A stretch of DNA of 64,000 nt from Sacculina carcini (GCA_916048095.2 OU696571.1:5440501-5504500); one strand, 5' to 3'. Shown: positions 30,448 through 42,900, counted from the first letter of the stretch. Program-made: numbers and translations. Notes: generated by a model from the letters alone, not told the origin.

Positions 30448-31550
30448 AGTTCACAACGAATCTTTATCCAAGAGAGAGTCAACTCTTCCGATAACGCTTC
30501 ATCCCATTCTACTCCCAGTTCCCACAGTTGTTTGACAAACAGGCGACCTGTGATTGTTACAAGAACCAACAATGACAGGGGGTCGTATATAAGACCCACA
30601 TCACTGAGAACCAACCGTTTAGTTGGTGGTTTTGAGCTGAAGTAAAAAACCGATAAAGACAACAAATCGTTTACTGGATCATATTGGTACCCCAACAATT
30701 TTTCTGAAGCTTCTCCATGCTGAGTGTGCATTTCATCACTCACCATTTGCTCTCGCAATGAGGAATCATTAGTTGTCCATGAACGCAAGTTGAATCCTGC
30801 TTCAGCCATAATGCGTCGTGCACCACGATAGACAGAGGCTAGTTTATCTCTATTCGATGTAGCGTATATCAAATTATCCACATATAACTGTGTTTTCAAC
30901 ACATCAGCTACCTCGTTGAAACTGAAACCATTGAGGTGAAACATCAAAACACGAGACAATACGAAAGGGCTACAATTTAGTCCAAAAATCAATGTTCGAA
31001 ATCGATACATTTTGATGACATCATTTTCTTCCCATAGGAAGGAAAACCGGTTCTTGTCTTCTTCGCTCTTAAGATAAATCTGCAAAAACGCCTTCTCAAT
31101 ATCGGCAACTACCGTGAACTTGGCATTTCTGAATTTCAAAATCAACTGAACCAAATTTTTCATCAAATCTACACCTTGGAAGCAAGCTTCATTGAGCGAA
31201 AGCTTCGATTTATCCGACTTATAACTGCAATTGAATACTGGTCGCAGTTTTGTGATGATTCGATCGTCTTCTTTGACCACAGGATGATGTGGTATACACA
31301 CAACACCTTGTTTACTCTCACATGGGATCTCTTCAATGACACCTTGTTGTCGCATGTTTTCGAACACCTTGGTGTATTCTTCAACGAGTCCACTCTTCCT
31401 GAGTGACGTAATGACCCTTTTCAAACACGCCTTTGCGGCATGAAATGACGGCGGTACGTCTTTCATACGTTCGGAAAACGGAATATCAACGAAATATTTT
31501 CCTCCGATCTTCTCAATTGAATTGAACAATTGAATTGTTGTTGTTGTCAT
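30411..31550 (-). pseudogene. BEL/Pao reverse transcriptase
   Basis: About 375 open codons with the BEL-type RT: RPVFNCSYKSDKSKLSLNEA, VVADIEKAFLQI, RTLIFGLNCSPFVLSRVL and the active site LYVDNLIYA, where YVDN replaces YVDD. That last Asp-to-Asn step is known in BEL-group and other RT lineages, but its effect here is unknown. The frame breaks near 30440, where RNase H continues in another frame. Confidence 0.85.
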
Positions 31551-31590
31551 CTCAATTGAATGGAATGGTTTACTTCAAATAGTCCGTTCT

Positions 31591-32757
31591 GTGCAGCAAC
31601 TGTCTGTCAGTGTGATTCAGAGACTCCTGAAGGAGTATCCTGTCGACCAGGGAATCGGCAAACTGAGAGGTCACCAAGTGAAAATCCACGTCAACGAGAA
31701 CGTAACACCAGTCGCTCAACCTCACCGCAGAATTCGTTTTCACATGAAGAAAGCTGTGGAAGCTGAAATCAACTCATTGTTGGAACAAGACATCGTTGAA
31801 CCGGTATCTGGACCAACACCTTGGGTGTCACCTATCGTCTGTGTTCCCAAACCGAAAAATCTGTCAGAAATTCGCATTTGTGTCGACATGCGCTGCCCAA
31901 ACACGACAACTCAGCGTGAGCGCCATATCTCTCCAATAGTGGACGACATCATTCATGATCTCAATGGAGCCGGATATTTCAGTAAGATTGATCTTCGCAG
32001 CGGATATCACCAGCTAGAAATCCACCCAGAGAGCCGAGAAATCACCACATTTTCTACCCATGTTGGAAATTTACGATACAAACGACTGAATTTCGGCATC
32101 TGTTCTGCAGCAGAAGTTTTCCAAAGAACGATCGAGCAAGTTCTCGCCGGAATTCAAAACGTAAGAAATTTTGCAGACGACATCATCATCTATGGCAAGA
32201 CACAATCCGAACACGATCAAGCGTTACGCAAAGTTATTCGTCGTCTGCATGAGAGTGGTTTAACTATTCAACCGAAGAAATGTGAGTTCGATGTACCATA
32301 TCTGACATTTTATGGATTCAATTTTACCAAAGAAGGCAAATCTGCAGATTCCGCTAAGGTGAAAGCATTATCAACCATGTCAGCACCATCAAAGGTCGGC
32401 GAGGTACGAAGTTTCTTGGGTATGACCAACTACCTTTCACGTTTCATCAATAATTATGCTGACATCACTACACCTCTACGTGCTCTTACACGAAAAGATA
32501 CACCGTGGAAATGGAGCAGTGAAGAAGAATCGGCATTTCACACGATCAAGCGGAAATTATCTAGTCAATCAACTTTGTCGTATTTTGATCAGAGCAAGCA
32601 CACAGAAATATATGTTGATGCTAGTCCACACGGCATAGATGCTATCTTATCTCAACGCAGTGGGTCACATGATGAAGTCACCCCTATCGTAGCATGGCAT
32701 ATGGTCATCAATTCGAACAACTATCCAACTACCTCGGTTTTCAGCACCGTAAAGTAA
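31591..32757 (+). pseudogene. Gypsy RT / partial RNase H
   Basis: About 385 open codons. RT motifs in order: TPWVSPIVCVPKPKN, IRICVDMRCPN, FSKIDLRSGYHQLEI, LNFGICSAAEVFQ and the active site FADDIIIYG. A connection and the first RNase H strand follow (TEIYVDASPHGIDAILSQ). The last codons are out-of-frame integrase sequence created by the deletion near 32695-32720, so the protein would be truncated. Confidence 0.85.
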
Positions 32758-33530
32758 CTCCCTTGTGGCCTAGAGCAAATGGGCACGTTGAACAATTCAT
32801 GAAAACACTGAAAAGAGCCTTGTCTGCAGTATCTGTAGAGCAAAAACGTCTCTAACAAGCTTTGAATACGTTTCTACGGCAGTACAGATCTACACCTCAT
32901 CCTTGGACTGGAAAGTCACCCTGTGAGTTGCTGTTTGGTAGGTCTGTGAGGTCTTTGTTACCTGAAAGTTTTCCACCAATGGATGACAACACAGTTCAAC
33001 ACGACACCTCCGCGAAGACCAAGATGAAATTTTATGCCGACAAAAGAAGCAAACATCAACGACTGAGAGTAGGAGATCAAGTCCTCGTACCAGCAACCAA
33101 AAAGGACAAGCTGACTCCAAATTTCAAACCGACACCGTATAGTGTCGATCGAATGAAGGGTACAATGATAACCGCTCGACGCAAGCATCATACCGTGACG
33201 CGAAACAGTTCACTCTTCAAGCCATGTCCAAACGTCAACTTGAACCACACCACAGATTCGTCTGATGAAGAGGAGGAGGAAGGAATTATGACTCCGACCA
33301 GCGCCGACCACGTTCCGGGTTATCCAACAAGCGCTGAACAAGTTCCTGACCATCCGACGAGGAAGCAGTCGGGCCGGAGGAGACTGTCCCTGCACCACGT
33401 CGATCTACAAGACAACGACGCCCTCCAGAGAGATATAGAGAGTTCTTTTCAAAAGGGGAGTGAATGTGATGTCGTGACTACTATTATTTATCTATGTAAT
33501 ATCCGTTGTGCGGCAGTGACGCCGCAATGA
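32720..33530 (+). pseudogene. Gypsy integrase C-terminal remnant
   Basis: It begins inside the integrase core, just before the catalytic Glu (PRANGHVEQFMKTLKRAL). It has a stop near 32852, then runs open from 32862: PHPWTGKSPCELLFGR, then KHQRLRVGDQVLV and an acidic tail. The two catalytic Asp residues lie in the deleted part. Confidence 0.78.
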
Positions 33531-33663
33531 GGACGTTGGTGGTGGGTTGGGACCGCGTGTAGTTTTGGTTGTGTTTGTATCGTTATATTTGATATTCTAT
33601 CGTGCAGATAATTAATTACATTGTTGTATGAAAATATCCAGAGTGTCAATTGAGTATTACACA
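33465..33663 (+). repeat. Candidate 3' LTR of the Gypsy remnant
   Basis: It starts TGTGATG directly after a polypurine tract and ends TATTACACA, giving 199 bp with TG...CA termini. There is no partner LTR in the window. Confidence 0.45.
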
Positions 33664-34566
33664 CTTGATTTAAACTGTTTTTCTTAACCGTGTTTTTTTC
33701 TAAATATTATTTTTTTATAAAAGGTTTTCGTAGATGTAGAGATTTAGAAAAAAAATTGGCGGCAGATCAAGGAAAGTTGAACCAAATTATTTGTTTTTTT
33801 ATTAGTAACCTGTTTCTAGAACTGGTTTTATGGATGATGGTTTCTTTGATGTAGTTATTTGTGTTCAAATACCTTTTTGTACATCAAATATATTTCCTCA
33901 GTCGTTTTTTTCCAACAAGAAAATATTCCCCGTTTTTCTGGTCAGAATTTCCACTCTGATGAATGCGACCCGATTTTATTCGTAGTCTCATTAGGGACAC
34001 TATGTTTGTGTGTATATTTGTAGTATTTGTGTAAATATTTGCAGTGATGTACATATATATATTTGCAAATAATTGATCTACTGAATCAAATGATGAAACT
34101 TATTATAATCAACGTAGTTCATTTCTGGTATGAAAAAGGTAATATGTAAAAAAGAATACAAAATTATGCCACCTGTTGTTTTTTAAAACAGTTTCAGATT
34201 TTAGCATGAAAAACGGTTCTCAAACCCTGCTTTCTTACACAATGATTAACTCAATAATTGAATGGAAAACTGTACTGTACATAGAAGTGCCGTACAGTAC
34301 CGTGCAAACAATGCTATTAGGGCTTTCAGACAGATTATAACATTTTTATTGTGCATATTTAATGATAACTCAATTTGATAGGGTCACTAATAGCATAAAT
34401 AACTCATGTGTTAATAAAAATAATTCATTTAACATCCCAAATATATCATTACCATAATTTGAATTATTTGCATGGCTCTTAAAAAAAAGTGTTTTTTTGG
34501 TCGAGGTTTTTTTTGGCAAAAAAACGTTTTTTATATAAAAAAAACGTCGGTTTTTTAGGTCGCATC
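33664..34566. other. Unassigned AT-rich sequence
   Basis: No gene or clear repeat is seen. Long A and T runs (near 34480-34560) directly precede the Helitron-type block. Confidence 0.45.
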
Positions 34567-37326
34567 TCTAGTCCCACCCTCCTTGGTGCATTTTCTATCA
34601 GCTACTACTCAACCACCACTTAGTGTACTCGCTAACAATTTATACCATCACGTGGGAAATTTTATTTTCTACACGATAGGTTAAAGTTAAAATTTTAAAA
34701 ATAAAACCAAAAAAAGTTATAGCGGTGAAAACAAAATGAACCCTGAAAAATGCGAAAATTTGGATAAATATTCTGCCTTCCAGTCCTCCTAAACCAGACA
34801 TGGTACAGCAATACAAATTATACCACTGTGTAGAAATTTTTTTTTCTACAAGATAGGTTGTAATTCATATAAAAAACAGATATAAAAGATGTAAAAATGA
34901 CGAAATTTCAATCTACATTCAAAAGTTTATTTCACTCCGGGCGTCCGATTTTCTTTACTTTTTTCTCCATTTCTCAACAACTAATCATCACACATCTAAA
35001 TAAATAATACCATCATACTGGAAATTTTGTTTTCTACAACACGGTATAATTATAATTTTCCAAAGTGTATTTAAAAAAGTTACGGCAGCGTGAAGTCAAA
35101 TAACAAAGTCATAAAGGCAAAATTTGCTCTGAAAACCGTGAATATTTTGGTCAATATTCTGCCATCTGCTCCTCATAAACCAGCAATGGTACAGCTATAC
35201 AAATTCTACCATTATGTAGAAAATTTTGGGTTTTCCAAGATAGGTTATTTGTTATACCCAAAACTTATTAACAAATTGTGTAAAATTGCCAAAATACAAA
35301 TCTACGTCCAATATTTTACTTGAACACGGTGAGACTAAAATTAATTCATTTTCTACCTATTTCTCAATCACTGTTTGTCACATATTAAAATAAATTATAC
35401 CATCGTGCTAGAAATTATGTTTTTTACAATACTGTATAATTTTGTATTTTCGGAAGTGTTCCTAAAGGAAGTTACCGCGGTGTAAAGTCAAATCGACATG
35501 TTGCCAATTTGGCAGCGCACTGCGATTACACAGGAACATACACTGATTTAATTTCACTGAAGTAAAATCACTTTTAAGAATGCAACATATTAGCTCCAAT
35601 CATGGATTTTGTGGTTTTATTGCGTACAGTTTAATTAATGCTACACTATACTGAATAGAAAGGCTTTATTGTCCTCAATATTAACACATGAATTGTTCCG
35701 CACGACGGGCGGGTAAAGTGCTACTGGGATCAAAGTAAACTACTGAATTTAGCTGTGTAATTTAATTGGTTCAATTTCAAGCTGCATAAGCTTAAGTTGC
35801 ATAAGGATATGGGTTGCAATATCATTTAATGCCAACTATATGCATATGCTGCTTTAGCGGAAGCATTAACCTGGAATTATAGAGATGACAGACAGCTAGC
35901 AATTTATTTAATTGTACGCTTACGCATTTTTGTACGAAACATTCAATTTTGTAAACATGGTGACGGGCGGGTATAAATATGAAGCTGTTCGGGGGAAATA
36001 TGTTATGTTGCTACATCTAAAATAAACACATTCATATTTAGACTTTTCTATTGGTTAATATTTTTATGGGCTTACCTTCTTTTTTAAATTTGTATTCGTC
36101 TTCTTTTATGAATTCAATATTTATTTTACTTTATTAATTTTTCTGCAAAACGGGAGGGTTTCAATGCTAGATGATGCTAATTTTAAATATATTTTGTGAA
36201 CATTATGATAAAAAAGTTTAGTAAATTTTCATTGTTTCGTATCTGAATTTTGAGTTATTCCGCACGATGGGCAGGTTCAAATATGAGGCGGGTTGAGGAT
36301 AATATTTTGTCAAAAGAATATTAAAATATTGAAATTTTGATTTTTTATGGGTTTACTTTTTTCTTTTTTAATTCATATTCCTTTTCTCTCATGAATTGAA
36401 TACAAATTTAATAGTATGAACTGTTTCGCACGACGGGCGGGTTTACATACTAGAATTGTCATTGTTTGTTACGTGTTTGTGTTCTCAATTAATCCGCACG
36501 AGGGGCAGGTTTAAATATGAGGCGGGTTGAGGTTAATATTGTCAAATTTAAAATAAAAATATTCACATTTTGAATTTCCGATTGGATCGAATTTAACATT
36601 TAAATATTCACATTTTATATTCATTATTGGTTAACATATGTACAGGTTAAATGTTTTGCTTTTAAATTTGTATTCATTTTAATTTGTGGAATTAAAATTT
36701 ATTTTGCTTTATGAATTGTTCCACACGACGGGCGGTAAATTATCTGTCGGTCTGTGTGTATGTATGCTTGAATATGAGGTGGCATAACTGAGCGGACTCA
36801 ATGGTATAGATCAGGGGCTTTAAACGTAAACGAAGCGGTTGATGATGTTTATGAGGTAAAAATGTCCCGCGGCCAGCAACTAGACAATAAAACGTTCAAT
36901 TTCAAGGTATAGAATGAATTCAAATACAAAACTAACGGATTTGACTTCCAGATCCAGAACGGATCGTGCTCGAGTTCAGATTTTTTCCGCAGGACGGGCG
37001 GGGTTAAATATGAGGCGGGTTGATGGAAAATAATTTGTCCAAATGAAAATGAAAACAATTCAATTTAAACTTTTTAATTGATTAAGATTTGTAGGAGTTT
37101 TCCCTTTTATTCAATATTTTTATTAATTAAATAAGAATTTAATTTTATTAATTGTTCCGCACAACGGGCGGGTTTTCAAGCTAGGCGGGTTTTAGGCTTT
37201 TCTATTGGTTAATATTTTTACGAGTTTTCCTTTTTCTTTTTAAATTTGTATTCGTTTTAATTTATGACTTGAATATTTAGTTTACTTTATGAGTTGTTCC
37301 GCGCGACGGGCGGGCTTATATGCTAG
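34567..37326 (+). mobile_element. Helitron-type repeat block A (non-autonomous)
   Basis: This block is homologous to blocks B (55.66-58.58 kb) and C (61.33-63.6 kb). It starts within the 5' region (CACCCTCCTTGGTGCATT). The body has degenerate modules with TACCATC...TTTTCTACAA...CGGTATAAT. Several copies of a GC-rich motif (TCCGCACGACGGGCGGGTTT) follow. Four are followed within about ten bases by CTAG (36167, 36450, 37181, 37323), the Helitron 3'-end layout of a short hairpin and then CTRR. No Rep/helicase is encoded. The TCTATATATATAAAAG 5' end seen in the other blocks is missing. Confidence 0.65.
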
Positions 37327-37885
37327 TTTTATATAAACTGGAATACATTCCCTGCATCTTCCACTTAAGAATCACACAGAACCTTTGTTTTCCACTAAAT
37401 GGGGGCTTACTATATGAAAAAGAACCAATATATTATTTAGCTGTTTGTAGGTGAACGCTATTCGAGTTTTGACCACTAAAATCGTTCCTTTCTAAAATCG
37501 AATAAACTAAAATCGACACGACCAGATTACAGAAACAAATTGCATTTATACACAAGGATCCATCTTCCATAAGCTGATTTCAGTTACAATATATACGTAT
37601 ATGAAGGTTTTCGTGTTCCATTTTTTCTCATCCTCAAATGACGAGTTAATCGTTACAACCTGGCATGCCAACAAGACATATGAAAAAACTAGTTTAAATA
37701 TGCATACACATCTGTTTAAATACTTCAAAACCAGTCAACTTGAAGTAAAACTACCAAAATGTTCGGCTCATTGTAGCGTCATTGCCCGATATGCCAACTG
37801 CAATGATTCACTTTGGCTTTCTTCCATAAGTTCTTCGTAGAGCTTGACATTCCGCAAGTGCATAACTAACAAACTCTTGCCAAAT
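37327..37885. other. Unassigned sequence
   Basis: It lies between the Helitron block and the open frame at 37.9 kb. I see no repeat family. A minus-strand open stretch near 37546-37728 is unremarkable. Confidence 0.4.
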
Positions 37886-38280
37886 TCAACCGGACAGTGG
37901 CCCTAACACATGCAATGTGTCGTCTACGGGTAAAAAATTGACAGCAAATCCATTCGGGCGCGATTTACTGGCTTGATCGTCCGATCTAACGAATACAAAT
38001 GTAGAACGCGAGTTTTTCAGCGTAGCGCCCGTATTCGTCTGTGTTAAAGTCGAACCAGTAAAATTATGTGCACCTCCAATCACGCTGGATGCACGTAAAT
38101 AGGGCACCAAATATACTATAACTCGGCATGCCCCTCGAGCATTCGCGGCGAATTCGTCGTCTGTCGACAAAAACGACGCACCGTTTGAATACAAGCGGCA
38201 TTTACCGTCACCAAATGTTTTTTCGGGTGCTTTTTTCAGCTTCCCTTGTGGGAGCTCCAATGCAAGTCCGCTAAAATTTG
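37886..38280 (-). CDS. Possible host exon (CUB-like?), unrecognised
   Basis: This minus-strand frame of about 130 codons has no ATG at its start. The upstream limit is a possible acceptor (ATTTTAG near 38267-38273). The composition is complex and CpG-containing, unlike the surrounding repeats, and no transposon motif is present. It has a Cys early in the frame and another at GACRVIVYLVPYL. Near the end, STFVFVRSDDQ then NGFAVNFLPV resembles the closing strand of CUB domains (F.SD....GF...F). That resemblance is weak. It could be an internal exon of a secreted or membrane protein gene, or a degenerate element I do not recognise. Confidence 0.35.
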
Positions 38281-38706
38281 GTCATATTGTACAGCAGAAG
38301 CTGCAATCTCATAGGCTTGAATTTGAACATGCAAAATGCAGAACACATGTGTTTGATGGTACCTAAGATGGTCAGACTTCAAATACATATTTGCTTTAAA
38401 ACTATACCAGTGGCTCTTAAGATTTTTTGATAGAAACTTAAACGTTTACACAAATAAAACATCGCGGCCCAAGCCTTTATATATATGCATGGCAAACATA
38501 GATAACACATTCATGGAAGCATTGACAATATATTTAATCATTTGTTGGTGTACGTATACGTTTCATATACGTGAATATAGAATATATATAATACTTAGGT
38601 ACATATTATATGCAGATATGGCTACATAGAAGCAAAAAATATATATTTTTTGCGAGCCCCTAGCAGCCAATAAAACGGCTTGGCCAACCAATATTGACTC
38701 GCGACT
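38281..38706. other. Unassigned sequence left of the young Gypsy
   Basis: AT-rich, with TATATA runs near 38570-38650. No gene is seen. GACT at 38703-38706 is the Gypsy target duplication. Confidence 0.5.
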
Positions 38707-39071
38707 TGTGGTGTATCATGTTTTGCATTGTTTGTATGTTTGCGGATATGTTAGTGTGTCCTGTCGTGTGTGTACGTTTCGCTCGTCTGTATGCATGTCA
38801 AGTGTATGTCTGTGTGTAGTTAGTCTTGGGTCAGTGGTGTGTGTCCGCTGTGTATGTGTCTACTGAACTAGTATGTCTGTGTGTCGTGTTTGCCTTTGTC
38901 ACTGCGTGTGTTGTTGGATCATGTGTGCGCTTGACCAATTGTATGTCTGTATGCTTGTGTGTGAGCGGTTGTGTCACCTGATGTTTGACCTGAACACTGG
39001 GGTCAAATACAGTCGGTCCAAAGATCTCGCATTGTGAACGTCAGTAATTCAGTGGCTAACCAAACGCCACA
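38707..39071 (+). repeat. 5' LTR of the young Gypsy element
   Basis: 365 bp, TGTGGTG...CCACA, unusually rich in GTGTGT-type words. No clear TATA box stands out. Confidence 0.95.
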
Positions 39072-39072
39072 T

Positions 39073-39090
39073 TGGTGACCCCGACGTGAT
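39073..39090 (+). promoter_or_regulatory. Primer-binding site for tRNA-Trp
   Basis: TGGTGACCCCGACGTGAT begins one base after the LTR. It is the complement of the conserved 3' end of animal tRNA-Trp (...CGTCGGGGTCACCA). An 18-base match explains priming of minus-strand DNA synthesis. Confidence 0.85.
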
Positions 39091-39169
39091 CGGTTGGTGA
39101 GTGCTTGTGCCTTGCATCATATTGTATATATTTTTCTGCTATTTTCACTGGCTACATTTTTTCGTCAAA

Positions 39170-39988
39170 ATGAATGACCGACCGATGGAGACTGGATTTG
39201 AAGAGCACGTAAATGTTGTGGCCATAAAGGCAGTTTTTACGGAGTTCATGGAGGGTGCTGTTGACGGTTGGTTTGTCGTTCTGGAGGCGCAGTTTCACTT
39301 GCGCAACATCACAGCGGAAAGTACCAAATTTTTCTACGTGCTCTCATCACTTCCACCCAATGTTGTCAGCCGACTTCCGCCATCGACTCTTCAAGAACAG
39401 AATTATTCGTCTCTCAAAGCAGAAGTCGTGCAGTTATATCAACGCACCAAGTCGGAACTCTTCGAGGAAATAATTGCCAAGCAGCAATTCACCGGCCGTC
39501 CGTCAGTTAACATGGCTGAACTGCAGACAACGGCAGCAAAAGTGGGCGTCTCTGACGATCTCGTGCGCCACCAGTTTATAAAAACTCTGCCGCCGACCAT
39601 TGGAGCTGTGCTGGCAGCTCAGCAAACAATGGTTTTGAAGGACATGGCTAAGCTGGCGGATGAACTCATGCCACTTCTCAGTGCCAACACTCCTGCTCGC
39701 TCCGCTAGTGCCTTCAATACGCATGCATCTCAGCAGCCGACGGCAGGCCAATCGCGTTCATCACGCAATTTCAGCATGCAGCCGTTCCGTCACGGCCAGC
39801 GTCCACGAGTGTGCAGATGGCACGTGTTTTACGGTAATTCAGCACGTAAGTGCAAGCCGTGGTGCCAATGGCCGAATAAAACAGCGGGACTACAGATGGA
39901 GCCGAGTTCGCGAAGTTCTTCACCAGCGCCTGTTGCTCGCTCTAGAGCCATGCCAACCACTCCAGATTGTCACACGTCGGAAAACTAG
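39170..39988 (+). CDS. gag: Gag of the young Gypsy element
   Basis: This 272-aa structural protein forms the particle around the RNA. The frame is open upstream without an ATG, so I chose the first ATG, at 39170, about 80 bases after the primer site. Residues 1-190 are a helical capsid-like region. A C-terminal Cys/His motif (CRWHVFYGNSARKCKPWC) replaces the usual CCHC knuckle and is of the type seen in many arthropod Gypsy elements. The tail is Ser/Pro-rich. Its end overlaps pol by 43 bases (39946-39988). Confidence 0.9.
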   Translation: MNDRPMETGFEEHVNVVAIKAVFTEFMEGAVDGWFVVLEAQFHLRNITAESTKFFYVLSSLPPNVVSRLPPSTLQEQNYSSLKAEVVQLYQRTKSELFEEIIAKQQFTGRPSVNMAELQTTAAKVGVSDDLVRHQFIKTLPPTIGAVLAAQQTMVLKDMAKLADELMPLLSANTPARSASAFNTHASQQPTAGQSRSSRNFSMQPFRHGQRPRVCRWHVFYGNSARKCKPWCQWPNKTAGLQMEPSSRSSSPAPVARSRAMPTTPDCHTSEN

Positions 39989-42900
39989 AACGGCAGGCTA
40001 TGGTTGCTGCACCATATGGCCTGCCGCTTCTAACAGTTGCAGCCCGTATCGGTACTATCTGGCTGAACTTTGTCGTTGACACCGGTGCTGGAGTTTCTAT
40101 TATTCCGCCAAGTGTGACGCTGTCGCTTCAGCCGACTTCTGTACGCATTTCAGCAGCAAACGGCCAACCTATGTCGGTGCATGGCGAGGTCCGTCTTGAT
40201 ATTGTGCTGCAAAAATTGCGTCGAAAATTCGCTTGGACATTCGTTGTCTCAGATGCCGTGTCTCCGCTGCTGGGGCACGATTTTCTTACGCACTTCAAAC
40301 TGGTGGTGGACTGTCATAACAGGTGTATTCGTGACACCACCACATTGCTCCGTGTGCCAGCCAAATCCAACGATGAGCAGTATGTTGGACTGGTGGTTAA
40401 TGATTTGAGTCACCTTTCATCACCTGTGCGTTCGCTGTTGACTCAACATACAACTCTGCTTGCACCACGCTCCGTCTGTGAGAATGTCACTATGCCGGTG
40501 CAACATACCATTGACACAGGCAGCGCAGCACCCGTCTTTGCTCGTCCTCGTCGTTTGACTGCTGACAAAGAGCAATCAGCCAAATCTGCATTCGAGGCTC
40601 TCATGCAGGCAGGTGTTGTGCGTCGCTCCAACTCGCCGTGGTCTTCTCCGCTCCATATGGTCGCCAAGAAGACACCCGGTGAGTGGCGCATCACCGGCGA
40701 TTACAGGGCACTGAACGCTCGTACGGTGCCTGATCGCTACCCACTGCCGCATATTCAGGACTTGTCTGCTCGCTTGGCCGGTATGACGCTGTTCTCGAAA
40801 CTTGATCTGCTCCAGGCGTACCATGAAGTGCCTATGAGCAAGGCAGACACCGCCAAGACCGCAGTCATTACGCCATTCGAGCTTTTTGAATATGTTTTCA
40901 TGCCGCTGGGTTTGAAAAACGCGGGCGCTACATTTCAAAGGCTGATGAACACCATTCTTTCACATCTGAAGTGCACTTTTGTGTACCTTGATGATGTTCT
41001 GGTGTTCTCGCAAAACGAAGAGCAACATCTGCGTGACTTGTCAGCTGTGTTTGATGTGTTCGAGCGGCATGGGCTTCGTTTGTCGTTAGATAAATGCTCG
41101 TTCTTTCAATCGAGCGTAGATTTTCTCGGGCATAAAGTCACTGCTGCGGGCGTGTGTCCTCCGGACGCAAAGATCGCTGCTATCAACGACTTTCCGGTTC
41201 CAACTGACTCTTCATCTCTCCGCCGTTTCTTAGGCATGGTGGGTTTTTATCGCCGGATGATTCCTGGCTTCGCCAACATTGTGCACCCACTGTCAGAACG
41301 ATCCAAGCATCAACCCAACAATAAGTCTCTTGCACTGAACGACGAAGAGCTGGCCGCTTTCGATATCATCAAACAGTCACTGGCTAGCGCATGCACACTG
41401 CCGCATCCGCTACCGCACTGTTCTCATATGCAACTCGTTACCGATTGCTCTTCGACTGCTGCTGGGGCTGCACTACATCAGATGGTTGACGGAGTACCTC
41501 AACCCATCTCATTTTTCTCGAAGAAATTGTCTGCAGCCCAGCGCAAGTACTCGGTTTACGACCGTGAGCTCCTGGCCGCCTATTATTCTGTGCTGCACTT
41601 TCGACACTATTTAGAAGGTCGGTCAGTGACTTTGTTGACGGATCACAAATCGCTGGTTTCAGCTTTCATCAGCCCAAACGTGGCCAAATCGGATCGTCAG
41701 CAGAGGCACTGGTCGTACATCAACGAATACGTGTCAGATGTACAATACATCAGAGGAGCAGAGAACATGGTCGCTGACTGCCTCTCGCGCAGCGTAAGTG
41801 CAGTCCAAGTGGACGTATTTGACCTGCCGGCGATTGCGCGCGCCCAAGTCGATGATGCTGAGACACAGGCTGCTGCTGCTTCTCTTACGCCATTTATGAC
41901 GTCGGGAGATCAACCTCTGCTGTGCGACACATCAACGCCATATTCCAGACCGTTTCTGCCGCTCAAGTGTAGGCGTTCTGTGTTCGATCAGATGCACAGT
42001 CTCAGCCACCCTGGAATCACGGCCAGCGTCAAGTTGCTCAAGTCTCGATATGTGTGGCCACAGATGGAGAAAGACATCAAGTCGTGGGTGCGCGCCTGCA
42101 CGGAGTGTCAACAAACGAAGATCACACGCCACACTAAATCGCCACTCACCGAATTTGCAGTTCCTAGTGAGCGATTCGAATGTGTCCACATCGATTTGGT
42201 CGGGCCATTGCCGACGGCCACTCCACGCGGCCAACCGTTCTCTACGCCTTATCGGTATATTCTCACATGTATCGATAGAGCAAGTCGCTGGTCGGAGGCT
42301 GTTCCTCTGCAAGACATCACCACTGTAGCCGTCGCCGACGCCTTCATGACTCAATGGGTGTCGCGCTTTGGTGTCCCGCTTCGTGTGGTAACCGATCGTG
42401 GCACACAGTTTGAGTCAGAATTGTTCCGTGAGCTCTCGCAGTTAGTTGGTTTTCACCGCATTAGAACCACTGCGCATCGAACGCAATCAAACGGATTGGT
42501 TGAGCGGCTACATCGTGTGATAAAAGCATCGATCATGGCTCGGAAGCAATGCTGGCTCTCTGTGTTGCCAGTGGTGATGCTGGGTATTCGCTTGTTGCCC
42601 ACCGAGTCCGGCATCTCACCATTTACAGCTGTGACTGGCAGCAACATGTTGTGTCCGCGTGTACCGACGGGCGACACCGTCTCGACCAAGGCGCAGCATG
42701 AGTTTGTGTTAGATCTCACCAAACGAATGCAAGAAGTGGATTTCCACAAACTGTCTGCCGGTACTTCGCACAACACATCGCCTTCCTACGTGCCTCCAAG
42801 ACTCATGACCTGTGAGCACGTGTGGGTGCGCGTCGACCGAGTCCGCCGCCCGCTCGAAGCGCCATATCGCGGCCCATTCCGAGTAATTTCCAGATCACCG

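Larger units (their letters stand above)
28365..31556 (-). mobile_element. BEL/Pao retrotransposon pol, 5'-truncated
   Basis: Minus-strand RT, RNase H and integrase lie in the BEL order, in at least three frames. gag and protease are missing. The copy stops abruptly at 31556, where a plus-strand Gypsy fragment begins. The junction carries a TTGTTGTTG run and a repeated CTCAATTGAAT word (about 31513 and 31551). Confidence 0.82.
31557..33663 (+). mobile_element. Ty3/Gypsy remnant with internal deletion and probable 3' LTR
   Basis: Plus strand. RT through mid-RNase H (31591-32757) is joined to the end of integrase (about 32720-33530). This leaves out roughly the second half of RNase H and most of integrase. 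A purine tract (AAAAGGGGAG at 33451-33460) is followed by a candidate LTR, 33465-33663, that starts TGTGATG and ends ATTACACA. The 5' part is missing at the junction with BEL. Confidence 0.75.

Noticed and set aside
41932-42354. Minus-strand frame of 140 codons inside pol
   Set aside because: It is a shadow of the well-supported integrase frame on the plus strand.
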